A stretch of 56,554 bases of DNA from an uncultured Rhodospirillales bacterium (lineage in GTDB: Bacteria > Pseudomonadota > Alphaproteobacteria > Acetobacterales > Acetobacteraceae), in contig CAIYCW010000100.1 in assembly GCA_903924855.1 (NCBI GenBank), forward strand, positions 1 to 56,554, in the 5' to 3' direction. The position numbers were made by a program, and so were the translations under genes. Below, one piece after another: positions 1 to 9,087 of the stretch. The first letter of the stretch is position 1. Every line of letters starts with the position of its first letter. The notes beneath the pieces are model-generated. The model was not told the DNA's origin, made no database searches, and saw nothing but the letters and a program-made list of their open reading frames with translations.

Positions 1-133
1 CGAGCTCGCCGCGTTCTATAAAAGGCTGGTTGCAAACGGAAAAAAACCTATCGTCGCACTGACAGCTCTCATGCGTAAGATCATCGTCATCGCAAACGCA
101 AAAATCCGAGATCAACGCACTCAACTGAGTTGA
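1..133 (+). CDS. IS110/IS1111-family transposase, C-terminal fragment
   Basis: An open frame enters from the left edge of the window and stops at the TGA at 131-133, giving 43 residues. The peptide carries FYKRLVANGKKP and ALMRKIIVIANAKIRD. This matches the conserved end of the IS110/IS1111 transposase C-terminal (Transposase_20) domain, where a FYxRLxxxGKxxKxALxAxMRKLLxxxNxxxRD pattern is usual. Only the tail is visible, so intactness cannot be judged. The right end of the element should lie just downstream, but IS110-family elements often lack clear terminal inverted repeats and I could not place it. The insertion lies next to the end of a peptide-binding protein gene that has no permease partners here. 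Confidence 0.8.
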   Translation, partial: ELAAFYKRLVANGKKPIVALTALMRKIIVIANAKIRDQRTQLS

Positions 134-209
134 TGACGGGAGGGGCTCGCAGTGACGGGTGGGGGGAGATTGACGGGTCGGGGGCGCCCTCAAGCGAATA
201 AAAGTCTTT

Positions 210-231
210 GCTTCTTTTTTCAAAAAGAAGC
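210..231. terminator. AT-rich hairpin, probable terminator or repeat
   Basis: A 10-bp perfect inverted repeat (GCTTCTTTTT at 210-219 and AAAAAGAAGC at 222-231) with a 2-nt centre lies between the transposase end and the convergent binding-protein gene. A hairpin of similar design occurs at 36357-36380. The A/T run inside the stem makes it able to act in both directions; on the minus strand it is followed by a T-containing stretch. It may belong to a dispersed repeat rather than being a dedicated terminator. Confidence 0.5.
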
Positions 232-269
232 GCTTGCCTGCTGTCCTTTTCCCCGCTCAGCCGGAATCC

Positions 270-1859
270 TCACTCCGCCGGCCGCAGGTTGAACACGCGG
301 GTGCCTTCATCCGCGCTGGCGCGGTAGGTGAGGTCGCTGCGCGTGGCCCAGTTGTTCTTCTGGTGGTAGAGCGGGGCCAGCGCCACATCCTCCATCGCCA
401 GGCGGGTGGCCTGTTGCAGCAGCTGTTCCCTTGCCGCGTCGTCCGCGGTGGATGAGGCCTTGGTGATCAGCGCGTCCAGCGCCACGTTGGAGTAGCGTGC
501 CCGGTTGGCGGTGCCGCGGCCCAGGTTGATGTCATAGGTTGCCACCAGCGCGCGCAAGGCGTTCGACGCCTCGCCGGAGGCGGTGGACCAGCCGAGAACT
601 GCGGCCGGGTAGTCCTGTTTGTTGATATGGCTGTCGATCACCGCGATCGGGCTGGCCTCCACCGCGGTCTGCACCCCGATGCGTGTCCACATCTGCCCCA
701 CGGCCTGGGCCACCTTGGCGTCGTTCGGGTAGCGGTCCTTGGGGCTGTGCAGGGTGATGCGAAACCCGTTCGGGTAGCCGGCTTCGGCCAGCAGCGCCTT
801 CGCGCGGGCCACGTCATAGGTGGGGGGTGGCAGATCGGGCACGTAGGAGAAGCTGCCGGCGGGCAGCAACTGCCCCGTGGCGATGGCCGATCCCTCCATC
901 ACCTGGGAGACGATCGCCTCCCGGTTGATGGCCATCGACAGGGCGCGGCGCACGCGCAGATCGCGCAGCGGGTTGACAGTCAAGGGCTCGCCCTGCGGTC
1001 CCGAAACCTCCGGCTCGGCACCGTCGCGCGATTGTTCGAGCATCAGGTAGATGACCCGCAGCGAGGTGGCCTGCCAGAGCTTGACCGCCTTGTTCTGCGC
1101 AAGGCCCGCAAGGTCGGCGGGCGGGACCTGGTCGATCAGTGCTGCATCGCCGGCCAGCAGGGAGGCGGTGCGCGCGGCCCCGTTGCCGATGATGCGGTAG
1201 ATCACCTGGCCGAAGGCGGGTTTCGGCCCCCAGTAGGTCTCGTTGCGCGCCATCTCCACCCGGTCGCCGGGCCGGTAGGAGATCAGCCGATAGGGGCCGG
1301 TGCCGATCACCAGCTTGCCGCTGTTGAAGTCCTCGGTTGCGGGTTGTGGGCCGAGCCCGTGCGGCAGGATGAAGACGCCCGCCATGTCGATGGGCAGCAG
1401 CGGGTAGACGGTCCCGGTGTCGATGCGGATCGTGTGGGGATCGACGACCTCGACCGCCTTGATCGCGTTGGTGTAGGTGCGGAAGCTGGAGGGGCTGTTG
1501 ACGGTGGGAAGGCGGCTCAGCGTGTAGGCCACATCCTGGGCGGTGAATTCGCTGCCATCATGGAAGCGGGCGGAGCGCAGCTTGAACTCCCACGCATGCT
1601 CGCCCACTGGCCGCCAGCTTTCGGCGAGGCCCGGCATGGGGCGGGCATGGGCGTCCATCGCGACCAGGGCATCGTAGAAATGGGCGCTGACCTGGATGTT
1701 GAGCGACACGTTCTGGTAATGCGGATCGAGGCTGCTGGGGCCGCCTGCCACCGCGACCGTGATCGGCTGGCTGCGTGCGGGATGTGCCGGTGCCAGGGCC
1801 AGCAGCCAGATGGCGAGCGCCGCTGCGGCGGCCGTGCGCCATGGTACGCGCTGTGTCAT
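270..1859 (-). CDS. ABC transporter peptide-type substrate-binding protein (SBP_bac_5)
   Basis: The 529-residue product is a periplasmic solute-binding protein of the oligopeptide/dipeptide/nickel family. A signal peptide is visible (TAAAAALAIWLLALAPAHP, cleavage near residue 30). It is followed by the family's N-terminal signature region (SLDPHYQNVS, LAESWRP, FHDGSEFTAQDV) and the typical [12 protein letters not shown] segment before the C-terminal lobe. I chose the ATG at 1859 rather than an upstream ATG because GGGAG precedes it at proper spacing and the signal peptide then begins cleanly. It follows the alpha/beta hydrolase gene by 51 bp on the same strand. No permease or ATPase genes follow: the next feature is a hairpin and an IS end, so the rest of a transporter may have been displaced or may lie elsewhere. 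The substrate is unknown. Confidence 0.88.
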   Translation of the reverse strand: MTQRVPWRTAAAAALAIWLLALAPAHPARSQPITVAVAGGPSSLDPHYQNVSLNIQVSAHFYDALVAMDAHARPMPGLAESWRPVGEHAWEFKLRSARFHDGSEFTAQDVAYTLSRLPTVNSPSSFRTYTNAIKAVEVVDPHTIRIDTGTVYPLLPIDMAGVFILPHGLGPQPATEDFNSGKLVIGTGPYRLISYRPGDRVEMARNETYWGPKPAFGQVIYRIIGNGAARTASLLAGDAALIDQVPPADLAGLAQNKAVKLWQATSLRVIYLMLEQSRDGAEPEVSGPQGEPLTVNPLRDLRVRRALSMAINREAIVSQVMEGSAIATGQLLPAGSFSYVPDLPPPTYDVARAKALLAEAGYPNGFRITLHSPKDRYPNDAKVAQAVGQMWTRIGVQTAVEASPIAVIDSHINKQDYPAAVLGWSTASGEASNALRALVATYDINLGRGTANRARYSNVALDALITKASSTADDAAREQLLQQATRLAMEDVALAPLYHQKNNWATRSDLTYRASADEGTRVFNLRPAE

Positions 1860-1910
1860 CGATCGAGCTCCCGGCAGGTCGTGCGGACGGTGGCGGGAAG
1901 CTTGCATGGG

Positions 1911-3482
1911 CTACACCGCGCCGTGGAGATCGGCCGTGCGGGCGCGTTCGAGCGTGAGGGACACCGAGGCGTCGCTGAAGAAGCCTTCGGCCTTCAGTTG
2001 TTCCGCGGCCTGGCTGATGTGGGCCACGTAGAGATCGCGCGTGAACGCCTCGCCGGGGCGCAGCAGGCCAAGGCGGCGCCAGGCCTGCGGCACGGTCTCG
2101 CGCCGGTCCCAGACGCCGTTGCGGTTCATGTCCACGAACACGCCGGCATCGTCCCGCGGCTCCAGCCCCGCGCCATCGAAGGGGGCGAAGGCGGTGTCGT
2201 AGGCGCCGTCCTTGGGGGTTGGGTAGAACACGCCGAGCGGTGCGGCGTATTCCGGCAGGGCGATCGCCGGGGATTGCAGCACGCCATCCGCGTCGGGGTT
2301 GCCAAGGGGTGCGCAATCCGCGCGAGACGGCGGCGGCTCCACGCCGCGATCGGCCCAGGCGTCGAGCAGGTCGACGAAGCGTTCCATCAGCAGCGGCAGG
2401 TCCAGGTTCATGATGGCGGGGCGCTGGCCGCCATAGGCGAAGGCCTCACCGCCACGGTGGCTGACGCCGCGCACCTCGTAGTAGCGCAGCTTCGATCCCA
2501 GGCCCTTCTCGCCCAGGATGGTGGCGTTGCGGCGCCGGTTCTCGAGTGCGCTGTCGGTCAGCGGGGCCGGGCGGTCGGGGTAGTTCCACACCGAGTTGTA
2601 GAGCTGATGCCCCACTTCCAGCTGCGGCACAAAGGCGTGGCGCGCGGTGTCCGAGGTGAACAGCTGGTCCGTGCCGTCACGCATCAGAATGGGCAGCCAG
2701 GTGCCGGATGCGGAGTCATCGACCAGAAACCCGTCGAACACGCGCTGTCCGTCCGCGCCGGTGTTGGCGCCTGGCATGTAGTTGAGACCGCGCGCGATCC
2801 GGCCGCCGGCGGAATGGCCGTAGAGATAGGTCCGTGCCGGGGGACGCCCCGCGGCGGCCTCGATCAGGCGCCGCGCCACCGCCACGAAGTCGGTGATATA
2901 GGCGGAGCAATCGTTGAACGCGACCGCGTCCGTCTCGCTGCCATCCTCCAGACGGCAGTGAACTTCGCCCAGCCTCTCATGGGAGGTGCGCCGGGTCTTG
3001 ACCAGCGCATAGCCCTTGGCGATCACCGCGCGATCATAGCGGTTGAGATCGGCGATGGGGTCGGCCGGGTTGCAGTACTGGTCCCAGGGCTTGAGCTGGC
3101 CCCTGGTGAAGGACTGGCCGCGCCCATGCGCGGTGACGAAGGCCTTGCCGTTCCACGCGGCGAGATCCGCCGGCAGCACCAGGTTGAACGCGGCGCCCTT
3201 TTCGCGCTCGTAGCGCGCGATGGCGTGGAAGCGCTGCGTGGTGTTGCCGGACTGTGGAAACATCAGATCGGGCACGTTGGTCAGGTAGAAGGCGTAAGGG
3301 CCTTCCCGGGTCACCATCCCATCGACCGTGCCATCGAGCCCGACATCGAAGCGGCGATAGGCTTGGCCTTCATGCTCAAAGACGGTGTCGATCACCGCGC
3401 AGGACTGTGGCCCAACGCTCTGCCCGCCCGCCTGGCGCAACGGCGGCAACAGGTCTGCCGCAAGAATGCCGCCATTGGACAT
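1911..3482 (-). CDS. alpha/beta hydrolase domain-containing protein (Abhydrolase_10-like)
   Basis: A 523-residue protein with a clear nucleophile elbow, GHSAGGR (Ser about residue 224), preceded by the strand RTYLYG. A later SHRGG segment could supply the catalytic His. Overall length and the N-terminal DVGLDGTVDG/YAFYLTNVPDL pattern match a family of large esterase-like proteins annotated as alpha/beta hydrolase domain proteins, most of unknown substrate. The start at 3482 (MSNGG) is chosen because GAGGGG lies 9 nt upstream; an ATG at 3491 overlaps that ribosome-binding site. No signal peptide is evident. It is transcribed with the downstream peptide-binding protein gene (51-bp gap), so its product may act on compounds imported through that protein (inference). 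Confidence 0.8.
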   Translation of the reverse strand: MSNGGILAADLLPPLRQAGGQSVGPQSCAVIDTVFEHEGQAYRRFDVGLDGTVDGMVTREGPYAFYLTNVPDLMFPQSGNTTQRFHAIARYEREKGAAFNLVLPADLAAWNGKAFVTAHGRGQSFTRGQLKPWDQYCNPADPIADLNRYDRAVIAKGYALVKTRRTSHERLGEVHCRLEDGSETDAVAFNDCSAYITDFVAVARRLIEAAAGRPPARTYLYGHSAGGRIARGLNYMPGANTGADGQRVFDGFLVDDSASGTWLPILMRDGTDQLFTSDTARHAFVPQLEVGHQLYNSVWNYPDRPAPLTDSALENRRRNATILGEKGLGSKLRYYEVRGVSHRGGEAFAYGGQRPAIMNLDLPLLMERFVDLLDAWADRGVEPPPSRADCAPLGNPDADGVLQSPAIALPEYAAPLGVFYPTPKDGAYDTAFAPFDGAGLEPRDDAGVFVDMNRNGVWDRRETVPQAWRRLGLLRPGEAFTRDLYVAHISQAAEQLKAEGFFSDASVSLTLERARTADLHGAV

Positions 3483-3614
3483 GTGAACCATCCCCTCACG
3501 GGCGTTCGCGATTGGGACCCTCAAGCTGGCTTCACGACCGCGCTTGAACGCTATCAGCCACCCAGGCGCCCTTCAAGCACGCGCGCGCCTGGTGTGTTCT
3601 TTGGTATGCAGCCG

Positions 3615-4181
3615 CTACCGCACCTCACCTGCCACGCGATCCGCCAACGCGCCCATCACACGGCTGATCGCCTCCGCCTGTCCCGCAGCACCCGGCCCGA
3701 CGTCCGGCACCACCAGGCGCAGCGTGCGGACCTGGGCCGTGCCGCCATCCGGGCGCAGGGCGGTCTGTGCCAGCAGCACCAGCGAGCCATCCGAATCCAG
3801 ATCAAGCCGCTGGATATCCACCTCCAGCACCAGATCCGGCCTGGTGGAGATCGCGCCCGATTCCGCGATCACCGCGGCATTGGGCAGGCGCTGCACCAGA
3901 TCCTCGGTCAGCACCCGGCCCAGCATGCGGCCCAGCGGCTCCGCCCATTTGGCGTTGGCCTCCACGCTCAGCCGATAGTCGCGCGGGCCGCGCACGATCT
4001 CCGGCCGGTCCAGATAGCCGGCCAGCCCGATGCGGCGCAGTTCGAGGCCGATCGGTCGTGTGGTCACCACCGCCCCGGGTGCGGCCTGCACCACATACAG
4101 ATCGGCCGGCGGTGCGCCGCTGCACGCGGCGAGGCTCAGCAGAATGGCAAACTGTGCGAAACGGCGCATGGCATTCCTCAT
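3615..4181 (-). CDS. pqiC: PqiC-like outer-membrane lipoprotein (ABC-type transport auxiliary lipoprotein)
   Basis: A 188-residue lipoprotein with signal peptide and lipobox LAAC (lipidated Cys about residue 20). The body matches the PqiC/YmbA family: YLDRPEIV, the ANAKWAEPL motif and LTEDLVQRLP. In E. coli PqiC is anchored in the outer membrane and docks the needle-like PqiB assembly that spans the periplasm for lipid transport. The gene begins inside the pqiB stop codon (ATGA overlap), completing a tight pqiA-pqiB-pqiC operon on the minus strand. The adjacent downstream genes (hydrolase, binding protein) are 130 bp away and may not be cotranscribed. Confidence 0.9.
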   Translation of the reverse strand: MRNAMRRFAQFAILLSLAACSGAPPADLYVVQAAPGAVVTTRPIGLELRRIGLAGYLDRPEIVRGPRDYRLSVEANAKWAEPLGRMLGRVLTEDLVQRLPNAAVIAESGAISTRPDLVLEVDIQRLDLDSDGSLVLLAQTALRPDGGTAQVRTLRLVVPDVGPGAAGQAEAISRVMGALADRVAGEVR

Positions 4182-5911
4182 TTCTCACCTGCCGCAGCCG
4201 TCCGGCCCTGGATCAGCGCCTGCGGATGATCCGTCAGATAATCCGCAAGCAGCCGCACCGAGCGCGCCGTGTCCGACATCTCGGACAGCAGGCGCTGCAG
4301 ATCCCGCTTGGTCTGCGAATCCTGGCCATAGGCGGTGTCGGCCGAGTTGAGCAGCTTGGTGCTGCGGTCGATCACCGCCTGCAGGCTGGCGGACAGTTCC
4401 GGCAGACGCTTCAGCGCCGGCTGGGTGCCGCTGTCCAGATGCGCCACCAGCGTTTGGGTCTCGGCCAATGTGGCCTGCAGCGAGATCAGGCTCTGCTTCA
4501 GCTCCGGCCCGTTGGCGATCAGGTTGATGCCGTGCAGCGCCTGTTCCAGCTCGGCGCCGATGGCGGCGATCGGCAGCTGGCCGATCTGGTCGGACAGCGT
4601 GGTGATCGTGGCGGTCAGGTCATCCAACGCGCCGGCCAGGCCCGGGACGAAGATCTCGCCGTTGGGCATCTGCTCCACCTTCGCGGGCTTGGCCGTCGGC
4701 ACGAAATCCAGTGCGAGCACCATCTGCCCGGTCAGCAGATTGGCCACATGCACCCGCATGCGCAGCCCGCGATCCACCAGATTCTGCGTGGTCTCGAGCG
4801 GGGAGCTGCGATCGATATCCGCCACGCTCAGGATGCGCTCGGGCTGGATCTCGTAATGCACGTCCACATGGGTGTCGATGCCGGTGGGGTCGAATGCCAG
4901 CTTCACCTCGGTGACCGAGCCGATCTGAATGCCGTACACCTCCACCGGCGCCCCCACCGCAAGCCCGCGCACCGAGCCTTCGAACCGTGTCACGAAGGCA
5001 AGCTTGCGGGTGAAGCCCGCCGCCCGCGCGGTGGGCTCGTCCCGATAGAGGCGGAACACCGCATTGGCCGGGCTCACCGGCGTTGTGTTGGCATCGGGCG
5101 CGGTGTCGAAGGCAACCGCCCCCGAGAGCACCGCCTGCAGGCTTTCCAGCCGCAGCTGCACGCCGTTGGCGCCAAGGTCGAGCGCAACGCCGGAGGCGTT
5201 CCAGAAATGCGTGGCGGTGTGCACGAACGCATCGAAGGGTTTGCGCACGAAGATCGTCACGGTGAAGCTTTGGCCATCCGGTGTCAGATCCCAGCGCAGC
5301 ACCTCGCCCACCGCGATGTCGCGATACATCACCGGCGAGCCGCTCGCCAGCGCGCCGACCCTGCGCGTGGTCAGCACGAAGCTGGTGCCCGGCTCGTCGG
5401 AGCGCACGGCCGGCGGCTCGTCCAGACCGGTGTAGTCGCGCTGGGCGGTGGCGGTGGCCATGCTGTCCGGCGGACCTGGATCAAGCTCGATATACGCCCC
5501 CGAGACCAGCGTATCGAGGCCGGAGATGTTGCCCGCGTTCAGCCGCGGCCGCACCACCCAGAACCGCGCATGATCGGTCAGCTCCGGTGTCGCCTCGCGC
5601 TGCATCCGCACCGTCACGATCACCTGGGAGAGATCATCGCTGAGCCGGATGTTCTCCACCGTGCCCAGATCCACCGCCTTGTGGCGCACCTTGGTCTGCC
5701 CGGCCTTCAGCCCGTCTCCGGTGCGAAAGGTCAGCGTGATCACCGGCCCGCGCGTGGTGATGGCGGAATAGGCCAGATACACCGCGATCAGCGCCGCCGC
5801 GATCGGGATCAGCCAGACCGGCTGGAAATGCCGTTTGCGCAGCACCGCGGCCGGCGGATCGGAGAAACCATCCGGCATGCCCCCGGTCGCGTCGCCACCC
5901 GTCTCGCTCAT
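4178..5911 (-). CDS. pqiB: PqiB intermembrane lipid-transport protein (MCE domains)
   Basis: A 577-residue protein with a short cytoplasmic N-terminus, one transmembrane segment (about residues 30-50, VWLIPIAAALIAVYLAY) and then repeated MCE domains recognisable by DGLKAGQTKVRHKAVDLGTV, RVGALASGSPVMYRDIAVGEV and RGLAVGAPVEVYGIQIGSV. The C-terminal 120 residues are helical and rich in Leu/Ala, as in E. coli PqiB where they form a coiled-coil needle. The start ATG at 5911 overlaps the pqiA stop by ATGA. Length is close to E. coli PqiB (about 546 residues). Role: carries lipids between inner and outer membrane. Confidence 0.93.
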   Translation of the reverse strand: MSETGGDATGGMPDGFSDPPAAVLRKRHFQPVWLIPIAAALIAVYLAYSAITTRGPVITLTFRTGDGLKAGQTKVRHKAVDLGTVENIRLSDDLSQVIVTVRMQREATPELTDHARFWVVRPRLNAGNISGLDTLVSGAYIELDPGPPDSMATATAQRDYTGLDEPPAVRSDEPGTSFVLTTRRVGALASGSPVMYRDIAVGEVLRWDLTPDGQSFTVTIFVRKPFDAFVHTATHFWNASGVALDLGANGVQLRLESLQAVLSGAVAFDTAPDANTTPVSPANAVFRLYRDEPTARAAGFTRKLAFVTRFEGSVRGLAVGAPVEVYGIQIGSVTEVKLAFDPTGIDTHVDVHYEIQPERILSVADIDRSSPLETTQNLVDRGLRMRVHVANLLTGQMVLALDFVPTAKPAKVEQMPNGEIFVPGLAGALDDLTATITTLSDQIGQLPIAAIGAELEQALHGINLIANGPELKQSLISLQATLAETQTLVAHLDSGTQPALKRLPELSASLQAVIDRSTKLLNSADTAYGQDSQTKRDLQRLLSEMSDTARSVRLLADYLTDHPQALIQGRTAAAGEK

Positions 5912-7200
5912 GATGTCACCTTGGGGCTGCGTGTTGCAGCGGAGGGGTCGTGATGGTCCAGCGCGTCCCACATCAGCCGCGGGTCGAAGCGTTGAGCGGC
6001 CACCATGGTCAGGAGCACCACGGCGCAGAAGCTGAGCGCGCCAGGCCCTGGAATGACGGTGGCCAGCGCGCCCATCTGCACAAGGGCGGTGAGGATGGAG
6101 ATCATGAACACATCGATCATCGACCAGCGCCCCACCGCCTCCACAATCCGGTAGATGCGCGTGCGCACCGCCAGATGGCGGCGCGAGCGTCTGCCCGTGG
6201 TGATCAGCAGATAGGCCAGCCCCAGCAGCTTCAGCACCGGCACCAGGATGGAGGCGGTGAACACCAGTGCCGCCAACGGCCACAGCCCGCTATCGGCCAG
6301 TTCCACCACACCTTCCAGGATCGTGCTCGGCAGACCCTGACCGAGCTGGATGACCGTCAGGATCGGCATGGTGTTGGCCGGGATGTAGAGCAGGGCGGCC
6401 GCAATCAGCAGCGCCCAGCTTTCGCTGAGCGAATGGCGTTTGCGGCGCTGCACCTGGGCGCCGCAGCAGCCGCAAGCCCCTTCATGATCGGTGATCCGCC
6501 CGCATCCCTCGCAGGCGATACGGCGGGCCGGCGGTATGGCGCGGGCAAGCTGGGGCCGGGGCACCAGCTCGTCCCAGATCACCTCATGATCGAGCGTGGC
6601 GTCGGCGGCGGCCATCATCAGCATCATCGCCCCCAGCGCATAGGCGGCCAGCCCCACATGCACCGGCGCCAGGTCGATCAGCTTGGCATAGGCCACGAAC
6701 ACGCCGAGCAGGAACACCTCGATCATCGACCAGTCCGACAGCGCCTCCGCCCAGCGGAACAGCGTGCGCAGATGATGCGGCAGGGCCTGGCGCGGCCTGC
6801 GCAGATGCAGGCGCAGCAGCACCCAGAAGATCATGCCAAGCCGCAGCGCGGGTGCCAGCAGGGTGGTGGCCAGCACCACGAACGCCATCGGCGCCAACCC
6901 GCTCTGCTCCAGCGCCTCGGGCCCGCCGAGCAGCGTGGTGTTGCGCCCGGCCCCCAGATCCAGCGACAGGAATGGCTGGGTGGCGGCAAGCGTGAACAGC
7001 AGCAGGGCGGTGATCACCAGCGCCAGTGCCCGCCTTGCCGGATCGGTGCGATGCTGGCGCAACAGCGTGCCACAGCGCCGGCACGTGCTGCCGGTGTGCG
7101 GCGCCAATGCCGGCACGGTCTGGAACAGCCCGCAGGTCGGGCATTCCCGAACGGTTCTCACCTCGGACGCCCGCGAAAGGGCGGCGCTTGCAATGGTCAC
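5908..7200 (-). CDS. pqiA: PqiA family integral membrane protein
   Basis: A 430-residue inner-membrane protein built from two homologous halves. Each half starts with a zinc-ribbon-like double CxxC: Cys 20/23 with 40/43 (CPTCG, CRRCG) and the CEGCG/CGCCG pair in the second half. Each half is followed by four hydrophobic segments, with the repeated family motif (A/G)xWSMI(D/E)VF seen as LSDWSMIEVF and VGRWSMIDVF. The start is GTG at 7200, preceded by AGGGGA; a longer upstream reading frame runs antisense to mipZ and is not used. PqiA is the inner-membrane partner of the PqiB/PqiC bridge. An 84-bp spacer separates it from the divergently transcribed mipZ. Confidence 0.93.
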   Translation of the reverse strand: MTIASAALSRASEVRTVRECPTCGLFQTVPALAPHTGSTCRRCGTLLRQHRTDPARRALALVITALLLFTLAATQPFLSLDLGAGRNTTLLGGPEALEQSGLAPMAFVVLATTLLAPALRLGMIFWVLLRLHLRRPRQALPHHLRTLFRWAEALSDWSMIEVFLLGVFVAYAKLIDLAPVHVGLAAYALGAMMLMMAAADATLDHEVIWDELVPRPQLARAIPPARRIACEGCGRITDHEGACGCCGAQVQRRKRHSLSESWALLIAAALLYIPANTMPILTVIQLGQGLPSTILEGVVELADSGLWPLAALVFTASILVPVLKLLGLAYLLITTGRRSRRHLAVRTRIYRIVEAVGRWSMIDVFMISILTALVQMGALATVIPGPGALSFCAVVLLTMVAAQRFDPRLMWDALDHHDPSAATRSPKVTS

Positions 7201-7284
7201 GCAATCCCCTTTTCGTCTCGATCCGCCGATGGACGCCCCGCGTCGCGGTTGGCATAACCAGATCATGCCAGGGAGGTGCGCCGC

Positions 7285-8136
7285 GTGACCACGATCAGCC
7301 TCGAAGAGCGTGCCCACGTCATTGTACTGGGCAACGAAAAAGGCGGTTCTGGCAAGTCCACCGCCGCGATGCACGTGATCGTGGGCCTGCTGCGCGACGG
7401 CTACCAGGTGGGCGCCATCGATCTGGACGCACGCCAGGCCACGTTGTCCAACTACATGGCGGCCAGGCGCGCCTATGCCACGCTGCACGGCACGGAACTG
7501 CCGCAACCGCGCACCATGGCGGTGCACCGCGCCGAGATTGACAGCCGGGCGGAGGCGGATGCCGAGGAGAAGTTGCGCTTCGACGCCGCCATGGCCGAGC
7601 TGTCCCGCCAGTGCGATGTCATCGTCATCGACTGCCCGGGGGCGGACACCAACCTCTCCCGTCTCGGCCATGCCTGTGCGGACACGCTGATCACGCCGAT
7701 CAACGACAGTTTTGTGGATTTCGCCATGCTGGCCAAGGTCGAGCCGGACAAGCTCGATGTCATCCACCCCAGCGTCTACAGCGAGATGGTGTGGGAGGCG
7801 CGCAAACGCCGCTTCGCCCGCGACCGTGGCCGGATCGACTGGATCGTGATGCGCAACCGGCTCGGCGCCTCGGTGGCCCGCAACCGGCGCGATGTCGGCA
7901 CCACGCTGGACGCGCTGGCCAAGCGCATCGGATTTCGCACCGTGCCGGGCTTCGGTGAGCGCGTGATCTTCCGCGAGCTCTATCTGCAGGGGCTGACATT
8001 GATGGACATGCGGGATGCCTCGGTGGGCATCGCCCTCAGCATGAGCCATGTCGCCGCCCGCGCCGAGGTGCGCGCACTTGTCTCCGCCATCAAGCTGCCG
8101 GCACCGCGTTTCGCGCTCAGCACCCCGCCAGGTTGA
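7285..8136 (+). CDS. mipZ: Division-plane positioning ATPase MipZ
   Basis: A 283-residue P-loop ATPase of the MinD/ParA superfamily. The deviant Walker A EKGGSGKST lies at residues 18-26, DLDARQ follows as the switch region, IVIDCPGAD is the Walker B, and the MipZ-typical TPINDSFVDF and IDWIVMRNRLG blocks match Caulobacter MipZ closely. MipZ forms a polar gradient on DNA around ParB and blocks FtsZ assembly near the poles; it is restricted largely to alphaproteobacteria. The start is the GTG at 7285, 8 nt after AGGGAGG; an in-frame GTG at 7276 overlaps that site. It stands alone, with tRNA-Thr following. Confidence 0.93.
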   Translation: MTTISLEERAHVIVLGNEKGGSGKSTAAMHVIVGLLRDGYQVGAIDLDARQATLSNYMAARRAYATLHGTELPQPRTMAVHRAEIDSRAEADAEEKLRFDAAMAELSRQCDVIVIDCPGADTNLSRLGHACADTLITPINDSFVDFAMLAKVEPDKLDVIHPSVYSEMVWEARKRRFARDRGRIDWIVMRNRLGASVARNRRDVGTTLDALAKRIGFRTVPGFGERVIFRELYLQGLTLMDMRDASVGIALSMSHVAARAEVRALVSAIKLPAPRFALSTPPG

Positions 8137-8204
8137 CGCGGGAGGCGGCCCTGCGGTGGAGAAGTGTTGCAGCCGGAGGCGTGCGGCGGTATGACGCGCG
8201 CCAC

Positions 8205-8279
<75 letters not shown>

Positions 8280-8376
8280 TTTCCCCCCGTTGTTGCGCAT
8301 GCCACGGCAAAAACCGGTGGACGTTGCCGCGTGAAGTTGCCAGCCTACCCCGGTTTGGACTGAGCAGGACTGCAAC

Positions 8377-9072
8377 GTGACCCCTTATCGCCACCCGCGC
8401 CTCAACTGCGAACCCTGTGGTGTGAATGACACGCTGCACACCCCGATCTCGCCGGATGGCACGCCGGTGCTGGGTCACTCCTATCTCGTGCCGGCCAGGC
8501 GCGGCCGCGCCGTGCGGCTGGCGCAGGGCCAGGGCATCCGCATCGTCAACACCCATGGCACGCAGGTGTGCGACACCTGGGCGTTCTCGGCGGAGAACCC
8601 CTATGAATTCATGTCCTGGGAACATGCGCGGCCGGCCATCAACCGCATCACGCCGCGCGTTGGCGATCCGTTGATGAGCAATCGGCGTAGGCCGATCCTT
8701 ACCCTCACCGAAGACAGCTCGATCGGCGTGCACGACACGCTGATGTCCGCCTGCGATCTCTATCGCTTCACCACGCTCGGCCATCATGGCTATCACGACA
8801 ATTGCGCGGACAATCTGCGCCTCGCCCTGCTCGCCATCGGGTGTGTGGCGCCGGAGGTGCCGCAGCCGCTCAATCTGTGGATGAACATCCCGGTGCGCCA
8901 GGATCTTTCGGTGGAATGGCTGGCCCCGGTCTGTCGCGCCGGCGACCATGTGGTGCTGCGCGCGGAGATGGACTGCATCGTGGTGATGTCCGCCTGCCCG
9001 CAGGACATCCTGCCGATCAACGGAAACGATCTCACCCCGGTGGATGTCAGCTTTTCGGTGCATGCCGGCTGA
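8377..9072 (+). CDS. DUF1989 / urea carboxylase-associated family protein
   Basis: A 231-residue protein whose GIRIVNTHGTQVCDTWAF, HDNCADNL and CIVVMSACPQDILPIN blocks match the DUF1989 family. The conserved Cys/His residues in these blocks suggest a metal site. Members are often encoded beside urea/guanidine carboxylase genes and are called urea carboxylase-associated proteins, but none of those genes is in this window and the protein's own activity is not established. The GTG start at 8377 has AGGA seven bases upstream. It stands alone between tRNA-Thr and a convergent uncharacterised gene. Confidence 0.85.
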   Translation: MTPYRHPRLNCEPCGVNDTLHTPISPDGTPVLGHSYLVPARRGRAVRLAQGQGIRIVNTHGTQVCDTWAFSAENPYEFMSWEHARPAINRITPRVGDPLMSNRRRPILTLTEDSSIGVHDTLMSACDLYRFTTLGHHGYHDNCADNLRLALLAIGCVAPEVPQPLNLWMNIPVRQDLSVEWLAPVCRAGDHVVLRAEMDCIVVMSACPQDILPINGNDLTPVDVSFSVHAG

Positions 9073-9087
9073 GGGCCGGCGCTGCGG

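Noticed and set aside
627-4229. A 1200-codon plus-strand open frame
   Set aside because: It lies antisense to the binding-protein, hydrolase and pqiC genes, has low-complexity Arg/Gly/His-rich composition and no domain. It results from high GC content. The same applies to 3767-5953, 33019-35796, 43683-45842 (minus) and 53984-56293 (minus).
8160-8204. Additional tRNA or small RNA upstream of tRNA-Thr
   Set aside because: No cloverleaf or terminator could be drawn in this short stretch.
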